From contig NZ_JQML01000001.1 of the NCBI RefSeq assembly GCF_000744705.1, positions 5,590,017 to 5,654,016 on the forward strand: a DNA stretch of 64,000 nt, written 5' to 3'. This stretch comes from Streptacidiphilus albus JL83 (GTDB lineage Bacteria > Actinomycetota > Actinomycetes > Streptomycetales > Streptomycetaceae). Numbering within the stretch: position 1 is the first letter of the stretch; every line of letters begins with the position of its first letter. The notes beneath the pieces were generated by a model. The model was not told where the DNA came from. It did no database searches and was given only the letters and a program-made list of their open reading frames with translations. A program made the translations under genes and the position numbers. Below are positions 33,184 to 44,615 of the stretch, in pieces.

Positions 33184-35400
33184 ATGAATACTGCCATGGA
33201 ATTCCAGGAGCCCTACCAGGACGAGGAGGCCAGGTCGGCCGGACTCGGAGGCGCCCGGGTGGCGCTCGGGGCCGGGCCGGAGACCATACCGTTCACCTTC
33301 GACGGAGAGGAGTTCTCCGTCAGCGGCTTCGAGCGCGAGCTGCCGATGATCTCTTCCGTGGCGGATCGCGGCAGGCTCGTTGCTGCGGGCAGCAAGGATC
33401 CGGCGACCAACCTCTCCCTCGACGACTGGCACGCGGTCGCCCGCGCCGTCGTGCAGCCGCTCGGTACGGCTGTGCAACTGCGGAACCAGCCGGAGATCGC
33501 CTCGGCGCTCATCGAGGAGCACGTCGACGGCGTGACACTCCGATCGCTGCACGCCAGGGTGTGGCTCACCGAGCTCTTCCCCGGACTGCAACCACGCACC
33601 GGGCAGGAGGCACTGCCGATCGTCGATCCTGAGGTCCATGGCGCCACCGAGGACGGTCTGCCGTTGGCGTCCCTGGCCTACCGCTACGAGAACAGGCACC
33701 ATCTCCAAGAGCATCTCCGGCAGACCATCGCGTTCACCCGACGCGCCAACCCCAATCCGTACGACCAGTCGATCCTGGCCAGGCGGATCACTCGTGCGGT
33801 GATCGCGCACCCCTGCCGACTGGAGTTCAAGGACGGGACCGAACCGATCCACGTTCTGGCGGTGCGCGACGGCATCACCCGCATCACCAGCTCCTGGGCC
33901 CTGCTGGCGGAGGAGGGCGCTGACCCGGAGCGCATCGCGGAGGTGGCCACGAGCACCCTGCTGGCGGAGAAGCCGACTCGTCGCGGCTCGGCCGAGAAGC
34001 CGTTGAGCCAACGCTGTGCGCTCGGCCGCCAGGAGGAGCTCGCCTCCCTCCACGCGGAGTTTCTCCGTGGCCTGGTCGGCGGGCAGCCGAGCGCGCGGGC
34101 CGTGCGCATCGGCCAGACCCTGGTGGTGCCGGCCCAGATCGCCGTGGGCGTCCAGCCGCATGCGAATGTGCTGCTCCCCCCGGACGAGCTCTTCGACGAC
34201 GCTGTGCGCAGCATCCTCGCCTCCGTGCATGTGGAGTTCAAGCAGTGGGAGCCGGCGGCACAGAACGTCGAGGTCGGGACACGGGCGCTGCGAAGGGTAC
34301 TGCTGTCCGGCGTGGAGGTGGAGGAAGAGGCGGAGGCTGCGCTCTCCGACATCGTGGATCTGGCTCTGGGACGCCGCCGGCCGCAGGATCTTCCCGCGAT
34401 CTTCCGGGACGGCAGGATTCCGGGAACCGCGCTCTGGCGCGCCGTCTACCTCGTCCATGCGCTGACCAGGCCGCTGGTGTTCGAGCAGGTGAAGCGGTCC
34501 GCCAAGGAGATCAAGGGCACCCGGCAGATGAGGACCGCTGGTTACGCGGAACTTCTGGGCCCCATCGTGGACCTGCCCTGGCGGGCGGCGAAGGGGGAGT
34601 CGATCCGGCAGGCGCGGAACGCCTGGACCAACGGGGGCGTGCTTACGGCGGAGGTGATGGGGGACTGGCGCCCCAGTCCTTGTGCGGACTTCACCCTCCT
34701 GGTCGAACCCGCCCTGCGCGGTGACCCGAATGCACGGGCAACGCTGACGGTCGCGGGTGGCATCGCGCTCATCGCCGACAAGCTGATCACCCGCAATGTC
34801 GGGTCGGCGGTGGGGCGCACGGTTCCCTTCCGGGCCGACGTCCAACGTGTGGTCCAAGGGCTGTCCCTGCAGCCGGACGGCCTCTGGCTCCTGGCGCACG
34901 CGGCGCAGCGGTTCGAGGAGGACCGGGAGTCACTGAGCGCAGTGCCGGAAGGCAGACTCCGCGGCATTGACGCAACGCGGTATTACCAGCACGTGGATGT
35001 GGACCCCAAGCAGCCTGATGGCATCAGCAGGGATGAGACCGGCGCCCCTGTGCAACTGACTCCCTGGCAGACCGTCGCACTGTCCGATCCGGAAGCAGCA
35101 GCGCGAATCGGCAACAAGTCGCTGTCGGGACAGAACAGCGCGGTAGCTCTCACTGTCGCCGAGCAGTTGACGGACGGAAGGCGGAAGCTGAAGGTCGCTC
35201 TGACGAGCTCGACCGATCTGCTGTTGGAACTGGTCGCGCTCGCGCAGCGACCCGAGGCCGGCAGCCTGCAGGCCCCCGGATCATCCGAGGAGGCGAAAGA
35301 ACTGCACGAACTCGCGTATGAGTTGGGACACAAGATCTTCGCGAACAAGCCTACCGACGTCGATGAGGATGCGGTGGGCGAGGAAGCTGACGAGGAGTAG
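33184..35400 (+). CDS. Large protein of unknown family with DGxxR motif
   Basis: ATG 33184 is chosen because GGAAGG ends 6 bases upstream, giving 738 residues (MNTAMEFQEPYQDEEARSAG). I do not recognise a family over the full length. Near residue 222 the segment IHVLAVRDGITRITSSWALL resembles the D-G-x-x-R loop of ParB/DGQHR/DndB-like proteins, embedded in a larger alpha-helical protein. The C-terminus is very acidic (DVDEDAVGEEADEE). No signal peptide or transmembrane segment is seen. Codon third positions are less GC-rich than in flanking genes, suggesting acquisition. With the DUF3800 gene it forms a two-gene island. Confidence 0.6.
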   Translation: MNTAMEFQEPYQDEEARSAGLGGARVALGAGPETIPFTFDGEEFSVSGFERELPMISSVADRGRLVAAGSKDPATNLSLDDWHAVARAVVQPLGTAVQLRNQPEIASALIEEHVDGVTLRSLHARVWLTELFPGLQPRTGQEALPIVDPEVHGATEDGLPLASLAYRYENRHHLQEHLRQTIAFTRRANPNPYDQSILARRITRAVIAHPCRLEFKDGTEPIHVLAVRDGITRITSSWALLAEEGADPERIAEVATSTLLAEKPTRRGSAEKPLSQRCALGRQEELASLHAEFLRGLVGGQPSARAVRIGQTLVVPAQIAVGVQPHANVLLPPDELFDDAVRSILASVHVEFKQWEPAAQNVEVGTRALRRVLLSGVEVEEEAEAALSDIVDLALGRRRPQDLPAIFRDGRIPGTALWRAVYLVHALTRPLVFEQVKRSAKEIKGTRQMRTAGYAELLGPIVDLPWRAAKGESIRQARNAWTNGGVLTAEVMGDWRPSPCADFTLLVEPALRGDPNARATLTVAGGIALIADKLITRNVGSAVGRTVPFRADVQRVVQGLSLQPDGLWLLAHAAQRFEEDRESLSAVPEGRLRGIDATRYYQHVDVDPKQPDGISRDETGAPVQLTPWQTVALSDPEAAARIGNKSLSGQNSAVALTVAEQLTDGRRKLKVALTSSTDLLLELVALAQRPEAGSLQAPGSSEEAKELHELAYELGHKIFANKPTDVDEDAVGEEADEE

Positions 35401-35638
35401 GCCCCTGTGCGCTCTCTCGGTCGGCGCGGCAGGTGGACGCACCGATCCCTGGCCGCCGAGCAATCGACCGCCAGCGATCGGCCTGCCGTTCCACCGCGAG
35501 CTGTCGGCCCGCCCGGGCGGCCATCGCCGGTATCGCCGACTGACCGGTCCGGGCGTCTGCGCGTGTATGGCAAGCTGTGCTCCGCCCGCGCGCGAGCCCC
35601 GCGCGGTGACCGACCGTACCCGGGGAACGAAGGCGTCG

Positions 35639-37195
35639 ATGGCAGTCCCTGAGATAACCCGCGCGCACCGCGTGCTCATCGGCGCGGTCGCGACCGGTGC
35701 CTTCATCATCGCCGGTATCGGCTTCACCGGCTCCTACGCCGCGGTGCGCACCCTCGCCCTGCACAAGGGCTTCGGCGACTTCTCCTATGTCTTCCCGATC
35801 GGCGTGGACGTCGGCATCGCCGTGCTGCTGGCCCTGGACCTGGTGCTGACCTGGCTGCGGATCCCGTTCCCGCTGCTGCGGCAGACCGCCTGGCTGCTCA
35901 CCGGCGGCACCATCGTCTTCAACGCGGCCTCCTCCTGGGGCGACCCGCTGGCCATGGCGATGCACGCGATCATCCCGGTGCTCTTCGTGGTCGTGGTCGA
36001 GGCCGCCCGGCACGCCGTGGGGCGGATGGCGGACATCACCGCCGACCGGCACATGGAGTCGGTCCGGCTGATGCGCTGGCTGCTGTCGCCGGTACCGACC
36101 TTCCGGCTGTGGCGCCGGATGAAGCTGTGGGAGCTGCGCTCCTACGACGAGGTGGTCCGGCTGGAGCAGAACCGGCTGGTCTACCGCACCCACCTGCGCG
36201 CCCGCTACGGCCGCAACTGGCGCCGGCAGGCCCCGGTGGAGACGCTGCTGCCGCTGAAGCTGGCCAAGTACGGCGTGCCGCTGGACCTGGAGGCGGTCAA
36301 GGCGGTCACTGCGGCGACGGCGGTCACCTCGGTCACGGTGGCGCCGAACCCCCAGCCCCAGCTCCAGCCCCAGCTCCCGGCCCCGCAGCCGGTCGCCCAG
36401 CCGGGCCAGCCGACGAGCCGGGCAACGGGCCAGCCGGCGGGCCAGGCCCAGCCGCAGGCGACGGTCGCCGGACCGAATCCGACGCCGGGTCAGGTCCCCT
36501 CGCCCGCAGGGGCGCCCGGCTCCGCGCCGCACCTCGCCTCGGTGCCGGACCTGGGACAGCAGCAGCCGCAGCCGGCGCCGGTGCTCCCGCTCACCGGCCC
36601 GCACCCGGACCCGGTGCCGGTGGCCGTCGACATCCTCAGCCGACTGGCCAAGCACCGGCTCCGCCGTCCGCTGCACGACCCCGACGGGGAGGGCGCGCTG
36701 GGCCAGGCCGAGGATTCCTACGGCTACCAGGACAACCCGACCCGGGGCGTGGCCTGGCTGCCGAAGCAGCAGCAGTCGAACGCGGACCGGCAGCAGGACG
36801 CCGGCCCCGAGGCGTGGTTCGCGGCGAAGACGGTCCCGGAGGGCGTCGAGGAGGCCGACGGCGCCGAGGGCGCGGACGCGGCGGAGGACACGGACGCGGC
36901 GGAGGACACGGAGGACTTCGCGCGCCTCGACGCCGGTCGGGTCGAGCCGGCCGGCTTCGTCAACCCGATCGCCCGGCTCACCGAGGCGCCGGTCGACCAG
37001 TACTTCGCCGGGCTGTGCAGCTTCATCGACGCCTACAACTACGAGCCCGACGAGCAGAAGCTGGCCGAGCACCTGTTCACCAACCACGGGGTGACCGCCA
37101 AGGGCGGTGACCGCCCGGTGAGCGCGGAGACGCTGCGTCGGCACTGGCCGGAGCTGCAGCGCCGCTACGCCGACCACCTGGAGGGCGGCAGCTGA
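35639..37195 (+). CDS. DUF2637 membrane protein with Pro/Gln-rich linker
   Basis: ATG 35639 is preceded by GAAGG; the 518-residue protein starts MAVPEITRAHRVLIGAVATG. Four transmembrane segments (about residues 12-32, 48-70, 78-98, 104-124) form the DUF2637 domain, also found in the spread (Spd-like) proteins of Streptomyces conjugative elements. A cytoplasmic region with RLWRRMKLWELRSYDEV follows, then a Pro/Gln-rich linker (about residues 235-320) and a C-terminal part near residue 445 with a predicted helical DNA-binding look (SAETLRRHWPELQRRYADH). Genes of this kind near rpsL occur in other streptomycetes. Role unknown. Confidence 0.78.
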   Translation: MAVPEITRAHRVLIGAVATGAFIIAGIGFTGSYAAVRTLALHKGFGDFSYVFPIGVDVGIAVLLALDLVLTWLRIPFPLLRQTAWLLTGGTIVFNAASSWGDPLAMAMHAIIPVLFVVVVEAARHAVGRMADITADRHMESVRLMRWLLSPVPTFRLWRRMKLWELRSYDEVVRLEQNRLVYRTHLRARYGRNWRRQAPVETLLPLKLAKYGVPLDLEAVKAVTAATAVTSVTVAPNPQPQLQPQLPAPQPVAQPGQPTSRATGQPAGQAQPQATVAGPNPTPGQVPSPAGAPGSAPHLASVPDLGQQQPQPAPVLPLTGPHPDPVPVAVDILSRLAKHRLRRPLHDPDGEGALGQAEDSYGYQDNPTRGVAWLPKQQQSNADRQQDAGPEAWFAAKTVPEGVEEADGAEGADAAEDTDAAEDTEDFARLDAGRVEPAGFVNPIARLTEAPVDQYFAGLCSFIDAYNYEPDEQKLAEHLFTNHGVTAKGGDRPVSAETLRRHWPELQRRYADHLEGGS

Positions 37196-37337
37196 CCCCG
37201 GACGGTCCGGGCCTGAGGGTCTGTCACAAGTTGTCGACAGCAGGCCCTGGAACGATGCGTCCCACCCGCTCGTCTTCCAGGATGGGTAGAAGCGCGTCGC
37301 CGGTACCCGGGGGCGGGCCGAATCGGGGAGGTCGCTC

Positions 37338-38231
37338 TTGTCCATGCACCCGCAGCACCCGACGCAGCCATGGCCACCGGTCGACGCCCGCCCCTCGGCG
37401 CCGCAGCACCGGGGCGAGCAGCATCAGGGCGAGCAGTACCAGGGGGAGCCGACCCGGCCCGGCGGGTCCGGGCAGCCGGCGCCGGCCGCGCAGCCGGTCT
37501 CGCCACAGGCGCTGACCATGCGCGCCTCCCACGCGGACCGGGAGCGGACGGTCGACGTGCTGAAGTCGGCCTTCGCCGAGGGCCGACTGCGGGCGGAGGA
37601 GTACAACGACCGGGTCGAGCAGGTGTACCAGGCCCAGACGTACGGCGAACTCGCCGGAGTCGTCCAGGACCTGCCGAGCGGACCGATGCCGGTGCCCTAT
37701 CTCACCCCGGCCCCGTCGATCCCCCCGGCGTTCGCCGCCCAGCCCTTCCCGGCCCAGCCCCATCCCGGGCAGCCGTTCGGCCTCGGCGCGCCGTACCCGT
37801 ACCCGTACCCCCCGCTGTACCCGTACCCCGCCCCCTACCTGCCGCCCTACGGGCAGCAGTTCCACGCGGTGCCCGGCTACGGGCTCGGCCGCTCCGGCGT
37901 CCCCGGCCCGCAGGGCCAGTACCCTTACCCTTCGGCCTTCGTGGTGCCGCCGCTGCAGCAGCGGACCAACGGGCTCGCCGTCGCCGCGCTGGTGCTGGGC
38001 CTGACCGAGCTCTGGACCATGGGGCTGACCTCGCTGCCCGCGCTGATCTGCGGGATCGGCGCCCGGCGGCAGATCCGGGAGCGCGGCGAGGCCGGTTCCG
38101 GGATGGCGACCACCGGGATCGTGCTGGGCGCGCTGGGTATCGCCTTCTGGGGGCTGATCCTGCTGCTGGCGATGGCCTCCTTCCACAGCGGCGGCGGGAT
38201 CACCGAGGCTCCGGTCCCGCCCGGCGGCTGA
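37338..38231 (+). CDS. DUF1707 / DUF4190 membrane protein
   Basis: Start is either TTG 37338 (6 bases after GGGGAGG) or ATG 37344; I take the first, giving 297 residues. The DUF1707 domain is clear near residues 60-115 (MRASHADRERTVDVLKSAFA then GRLRAEEYNDRVEQVYQAQT). A Pro/Tyr-rich segment (YPYPYPPLYPYP) follows, and two membrane helices near residues 207-280 form a DUF4190 domain. Such proteins are common in actinomycetes and are membrane-anchored, of unknown role. It precedes the rpsL promoter by 60 bases. Confidence 0.85.
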   Translation: MSMHPQHPTQPWPPVDARPSAPQHRGEQHQGEQYQGEPTRPGGSGQPAPAAQPVSPQALTMRASHADRERTVDVLKSAFAEGRLRAEEYNDRVEQVYQAQTYGELAGVVQDLPSGPMPVPYLTPAPSIPPAFAAQPFPAQPHPGQPFGLGAPYPYPYPPLYPYPAPYLPPYGQQFHAVPGYGLGRSGVPGPQGQYPYPSAFVVPPLQQRTNGLAVAALVLGLTELWTMGLTSLPALICGIGARRQIRERGEAGSGMATTGIVLGALGIAFWGLILLLAMASFHSGGGITEAPVPPGG

Positions 38232-38292
38232 CCCGCCGCGCCGCGCGTACCGCTGTCGCACCAGGGCTGTGAACTGCCGTCTTCCATGTGTT

Positions 38293-38321
38293 TTGACCCG
38301 CGCCGATGCGCCAAGTAGGCT
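38293..38321 (+). promoter_or_regulatory. str operon (rpsL) promoter
   Basis: TTGACC (38293-38298) and TAGGCT (38316-38321) are exactly 17 bases apart. The predicted start near 38328 leaves a leader of about 205 bases. Confidence 0.8.
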
Positions 38322-38431
38322 CTGACCTTGTGCCTGGGGTGTCCCCGGGTCTCTTGTGCGTGCGTGCATATCTGCCGCGGCATTTTGGGAACCGCGCTTC
38401 TCACACCGCTCCTCCGCAAGGAGTCGAGGGG

Positions 38432-38605
38432 ATGGGAAGTGGCCCGACACACCCGACCGCGTGGGTCGGATGTCGAGCAGACGCAACCAGGGTAGTTACA
38501 CCAAGCGATGGCACAAAGAAGACGGAGATACGGTGCCTACGATCCAGCAGCTGGTCCGAAAGGGCCGGCAGGACAAGGTCGAGAAGAACAAGACGCCTGC
38601 ACTGA
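38432..38605 (+). CDS. Possible leader ORF overlapping the start of rpsL
   Basis: AAGGAG (38418-38423) stands 8 bases before ATG 38432. The 57-codon frame begins [13 protein letters not shown] and runs 73 bases into rpsL in another frame, ending at 38605. Its codons 5-12 lie in a 24-base element shared with the rpsJ leader at the same distance from that ORF's ATG. Translation here would overlap the rpsL ribosome binding site. Whether the peptide or the RNA matters is not known. Confidence 0.45.
   Translation: MGSGPTHPTAWVGCRADATRVVTPSDGTKKTEIRCLRSSSWSERAGRTRSRRTRRLH
38445..38468 (+). promoter_or_regulatory. 24-base leader element shared with the S10 operon
   Basis: The element runs from CGACACACCCGACC to GCGTGGGTCG and matches 60370-60393 at 23 of 24 positions. 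It contains a small hairpin CGACC-GCGTG-GGTCG. Confidence 0.75.
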
Positions 38606-38904
38606 AGGGTTCCCCTCAGCGCCGCGGCGTCTGCACGCGTGTGTACACGACCACCCCGAAGAAGCCGAACTCGGCTCTCCGTAAGGTCGCCCGTGTGCGC
38701 CTCACCAGCGGGATCGAGGTCACCGCTTACATTCCGGGCGAGGGCCACAACCTGCAGGAGCACTCCATCGTGCTCGTTCGTGGCGGCCGTGTTAAGGACC
38801 TGCCGGGTGTGCGTTACAAGATCATCCGCGGCTCTCTGGACACCCAGGGTGTCAAGAACCGCAAGCAGGCCCGCAGCCGCTACGGCGCCAAGAAGGAGAA
38901 GTAA
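38533..38904 (+). CDS. rpsL: 30S ribosomal protein S12
   Basis: GTG 38533 follows GGAG, giving 123 residues, the normal length. [20 protein letters not shown] begins the protein. [12 protein letters not shown] (Lys 43 region) and [11 protein letters not shown] (Lys 88 region) are the streptomycin-sensitive form. S12 controls decoding accuracy at the A site. rpsG follows after 2 bases, so the two are translationally coupled. Confidence 0.98.
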   Translation: MPTIQQLVRKGRQDKVEKNKTPALKGSPQRRGVCTRVYTTTPKKPNSALRKVARVRLTSGIEVTAYIPGEGHNLQEHSIVLVRGGRVKDLPGVRYKIIRGSLDTQGVKNRKQARSRYGAKKEK

Positions 38905-38906
38905 GA

Positions 38907-39377
38907 ATGCCTCGTAAGGGCCCCGCCCCGAAGCGCCCGGTCATCATCGACCCGGTTTACGGCTCCCCTGTGGTGACGTCGCTCGTCAACAAGATCCTCC
39001 TGCACGGCAAGCGCTCCACCGCCGAGCGCATCGTGTACGGCGCCCTTGAGGGCGTCCGCGAGAAGACCGGCGCAGACCCGGTGGTCGCGCTCAAGCGCGC
39101 CCTGGAGAACGTCAAGCCGACCCTTGAGGTCAAGTCCCGCCGTGTCGGTGGCGCGACCTACCAGGTTCCGGTCGAGGTCAAGCCGGGCCGCGCCAACACG
39201 CTGGCCCTGCGCTGGCTGGTCGGCTACTCCCGCGCCCGTCGCGAGAAGACCATGACCGAGCGCCTGCTCAACGAGATCCTGGACGCGAGCAACGGTCTGG
39301 GCGCCTCGGTGAAGCGTCGCGAGGACACGCACAAGATGGCCGAGTCCAACAAGGCCTTCGCCCACTACCGCTGGTAG
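38907..39377 (+). CDS. rpsG: 30S ribosomal protein S7
   Basis: The 156-residue protein ([20 protein letters not shown]) starts at ATG 38907, 2 bases after rpsL. It contains the S7 signature [19 protein letters not shown]-type region near residue 85 and organises the 3' domain of 16S rRNA. In studied bacteria it represses the str operon by binding the rpsL-rpsG junction; here that junction is too short for the E. coli-type site. Confidence 0.98.
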   Translation: MPRKGPAPKRPVIIDPVYGSPVVTSLVNKILLHGKRSTAERIVYGALEGVREKTGADPVVALKRALENVKPTLEVKSRRVGGATYQVPVEVKPGRANTLALRWLVGYSRARREKTMTERLLNEILDASNGLGASVKRREDTHKMAESNKAFAHYRW

Positions 39378-39439
39378 TTCGAACCCCGTCAACCCCCCTC
39401 CCCGCGTAAGCGGGGGTGAACCGAGAGAGACGAGCCACC

Positions 39440-41545
<2,106 letters not shown>

Positions 41546-41556
41546 GTTCCGAAGCC

Positions 41557-41581
41557 GTCGGGCCCCCGCCGGGGGCCCGAC
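41557..41581 (+). terminator. Hairpin between fusA and tuf
   Basis: GTCGGGCCCCC pairs perfectly with GGGGGCCCGAC across a GCC loop, 11 bases after fusA, followed by ATTTCGGG. It may partly terminate str transcription. Confidence 0.8.
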
Positions 41582-41608
41582 ATTTCGGGAGCTTTCACCC
41601 CTTAGGCT
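41580..41608 (+). promoter_or_regulatory. tuf promoter
   Basis: TAGGCT (41603-41608) matches a -10 box; the -35 region (ACATTT, 41580-41585) is weak. A separate tuf1 promoter between fusA and tuf is known from S. coelicolor and related species. Confidence 0.55.
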
Positions 41609-41762
41609 GTAGGAGGTGCCGGGTCCGCCGCATGGCGGACCCCGGCCCCTCCGGCCCCCACCCCCGGGCCGGAACCGGGCGCTGTCACAGTGGACGGAAC
41701 CGGCGCGATATCAGACCACCTGACGTCGTACGGCGTACAGAACCAGTCCTCAGGAGGACCAA

Positions 41763-42956
<1,194 letters not shown>

Positions 42957-42990
42957 TTGACGGTCTGACCTGCCTGCTCCTGCAGCGCAC

Positions 42991-43036
42991 CGAAAGGGCC
43001 CCTGCGACATCCTCGGATGTCGCAGGGGCCCTTTCG
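42991..43036. terminator. Long perfect hairpin after tuf
   Basis: A 22-bp perfect stem (42991-43012 with 43015-43036) has only TC between its arms. It sits between the convergent tuf and acyltransferase genes and can stop transcription from both sides. Confidence 0.92.
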
Positions 43037-43082
43037 CGCTTCCCCGGCGGCCGTCCCCCGGCCGCCTCCAACCGGGCGGGGG

Positions 43083-44405
43083 TTACGGCCGGACGTCGCT
43101 GCCCCAGCGCCGGTCGGCCCGCTCGCTGACCCGGCGGCCCAGCCGCTGCATCGGCATCTCGACGTACTGGTAGGTCAGTTGACTGACCGCCAGGACGACC
43201 GCGCAGGGCCCCAGCAGCCACAGCAGCTGCTCCCACAGCTGCAGGTGGAGCGGGACCACGTGCAGCCGCCGCATCAGCCACAGGACGGCGCTCAGCATCA
43301 CCACGTGCAGCATGTAGACGGAGAAGCTGATCCGGCCCAACCAGGACAGCGGCCCCGGCATGGCGCGGTTGCGCAGCAGCATCCCGGCGGTGAAGAGCCC
43401 CCAGACCGCGAGGATGCCGAAGACCCACGGCCAGCTGATGGTGGCCGAGACCGCCCCGGACCGGTCTCCGCCGTACCTGGTGCCGATCGCCACCGAGATC
43501 AGCACGACCGGAATGCACAGGGCCGCGGTCACCCGCCGTGACACCTGCCCCTGCTCGGCCCGGTAGAGGGCGGTCCCGCTGAACATCGTGGCCAGGATGA
43601 CCATGCTGTACCAGGGCGCCAGCCGGCCGTTCAGCACGACCAGGGTGAGGACCAGTCCGCCGACCAGGACCGCGCCGACCGCCCGGGGCACCCGGCGGCT
43701 GACCATGCAGCCGATGCCCACCACGAAGACCCCGAACGACACCAGGATCGCCACCCGCGAGCCCGGGTAGCTGGTCGAGAAGCACAGCGGCGGCACCACG
43801 GCCAGGGAGAGCAGGGCCAGTCCGGCGAAGCCGAGCGAGATCTGTCCGCTGCGGCGGTGCAGCCCGGCCGCGAAGAGCGCGCTGACCAGGCAGTAGAAGA
43901 CCATCTCGTAGGAGAGCGTCCACATCACCGGGACCATGTTGGCCCCGCCGAGGAGGTCCTGGAGCATGGTCGCATTGGCCAGGACCGTGGTCGTGGGGTG
44001 CTGCGCCAGCGCCGGGGTGATGGCCGCCAGGGACCTGGTCTGCCAGCCCAGTCCGACGAACAGCAGCCCGAGCCCGATGGACACCAGGGTCAACGGGTAC
44101 AGCCGGAACAGCCGGCTCAGCCAGAAGCCACGAACGCTGCCCCGGCGCTCCAGTGAGGCCGGGATGATGTAGCCGCTCACCATGAAGAAGAGCAGCACCC
44201 CGAAGGTGCCGGGGACGAAGTAGCGGCCGAGCACGGTCCAGGCCTGGGGCAGCATGAACTCGATGTAGTGGGACACCATCACGGTCAGTGCTGCGATCCC
44301 GCGCAGCGCGTCCAGCCAGCCCAGACGGGCCTTGGCGGGGGACACTGGCGGCCCGGTGGTGACCTGGCCGCTCTTGGGCGGGGGCGGAGTGGTGGTAAGC
44401 ACCAC
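43083..44405 (-). CDS. Acyltransferase 3 family membrane protein
   Basis: The 440-residue protein starts at GTG 44405 (MVLTTTPPPPKSGQVTTGPP); no ribosome binding site is seen. The OafA/YrhL-type core has RLGWLDALRGIAALTVMVSHY with the catalytic His of helix 1, and about ten transmembrane segments. Such enzymes O-acetylate sugars of surface polymers, using acyl-CoA. It faces away from the 674-residue membrane protein gene (210-base spacer). It is the left edge of the glycan locus inserted between tuf and rpsJ. Confidence 0.87.
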   Translation of the reverse strand: MVLTTTPPPPKSGQVTTGPPVSPAKARLGWLDALRGIAALTVMVSHYIEFMLPQAWTVLGRYFVPGTFGVLLFFMVSGYIIPASLERRGSVRGFWLSRLFRLYPLTLVSIGLGLLFVGLGWQTRSLAAITPALAQHPTTTVLANATMLQDLLGGANMVPVMWTLSYEMVFYCLVSALFAAGLHRRSGQISLGFAGLALLSLAVVPPLCFSTSYPGSRVAILVSFGVFVVGIGCMVSRRVPRAVGAVLVGGLVLTLVVLNGRLAPWYSMVILATMFSGTALYRAEQGQVSRRVTAALCIPVVLISVAIGTRYGGDRSGAVSATISWPWVFGILAVWGLFTAGMLLRNRAMPGPLSWLGRISFSVYMLHVVMLSAVLWLMRRLHVVPLHLQLWEQLLWLLGPCAVVLAVSQLTYQYVEMPMQRLGRRVSERADRRWGSDVRP

Positions 44406-44615
44406 GTGAGATTAGCCGATGGCCCGGCTGTGGCCGGTAACGTCCGGGGCACGGACCGACGCCGCCTTCACCCCTCCGGGGGACTGGTCCCGGCCGGTGC
44501 CGCCCGGTATCCGGCGGGGGAGTTCGAGGACTCGGCCCCCTTCCCCGGCAACCGAGCAAGTATGCTCGACCGACTGATCGGGAGCCCATTCGATCGGGAC
44601 CACCTTCACCGGAAC

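Noticed and set aside
31820-35638. Integrated plasmid or prophage
   Set aside because: No integrase, attachment-site repeats, tRNA remnant or replication gene was seen around the island.
38650-38830. Possible streptomycin-resistance form of S12
   Set aside because: Lys residues at the 43 and 88 regions are unchanged.
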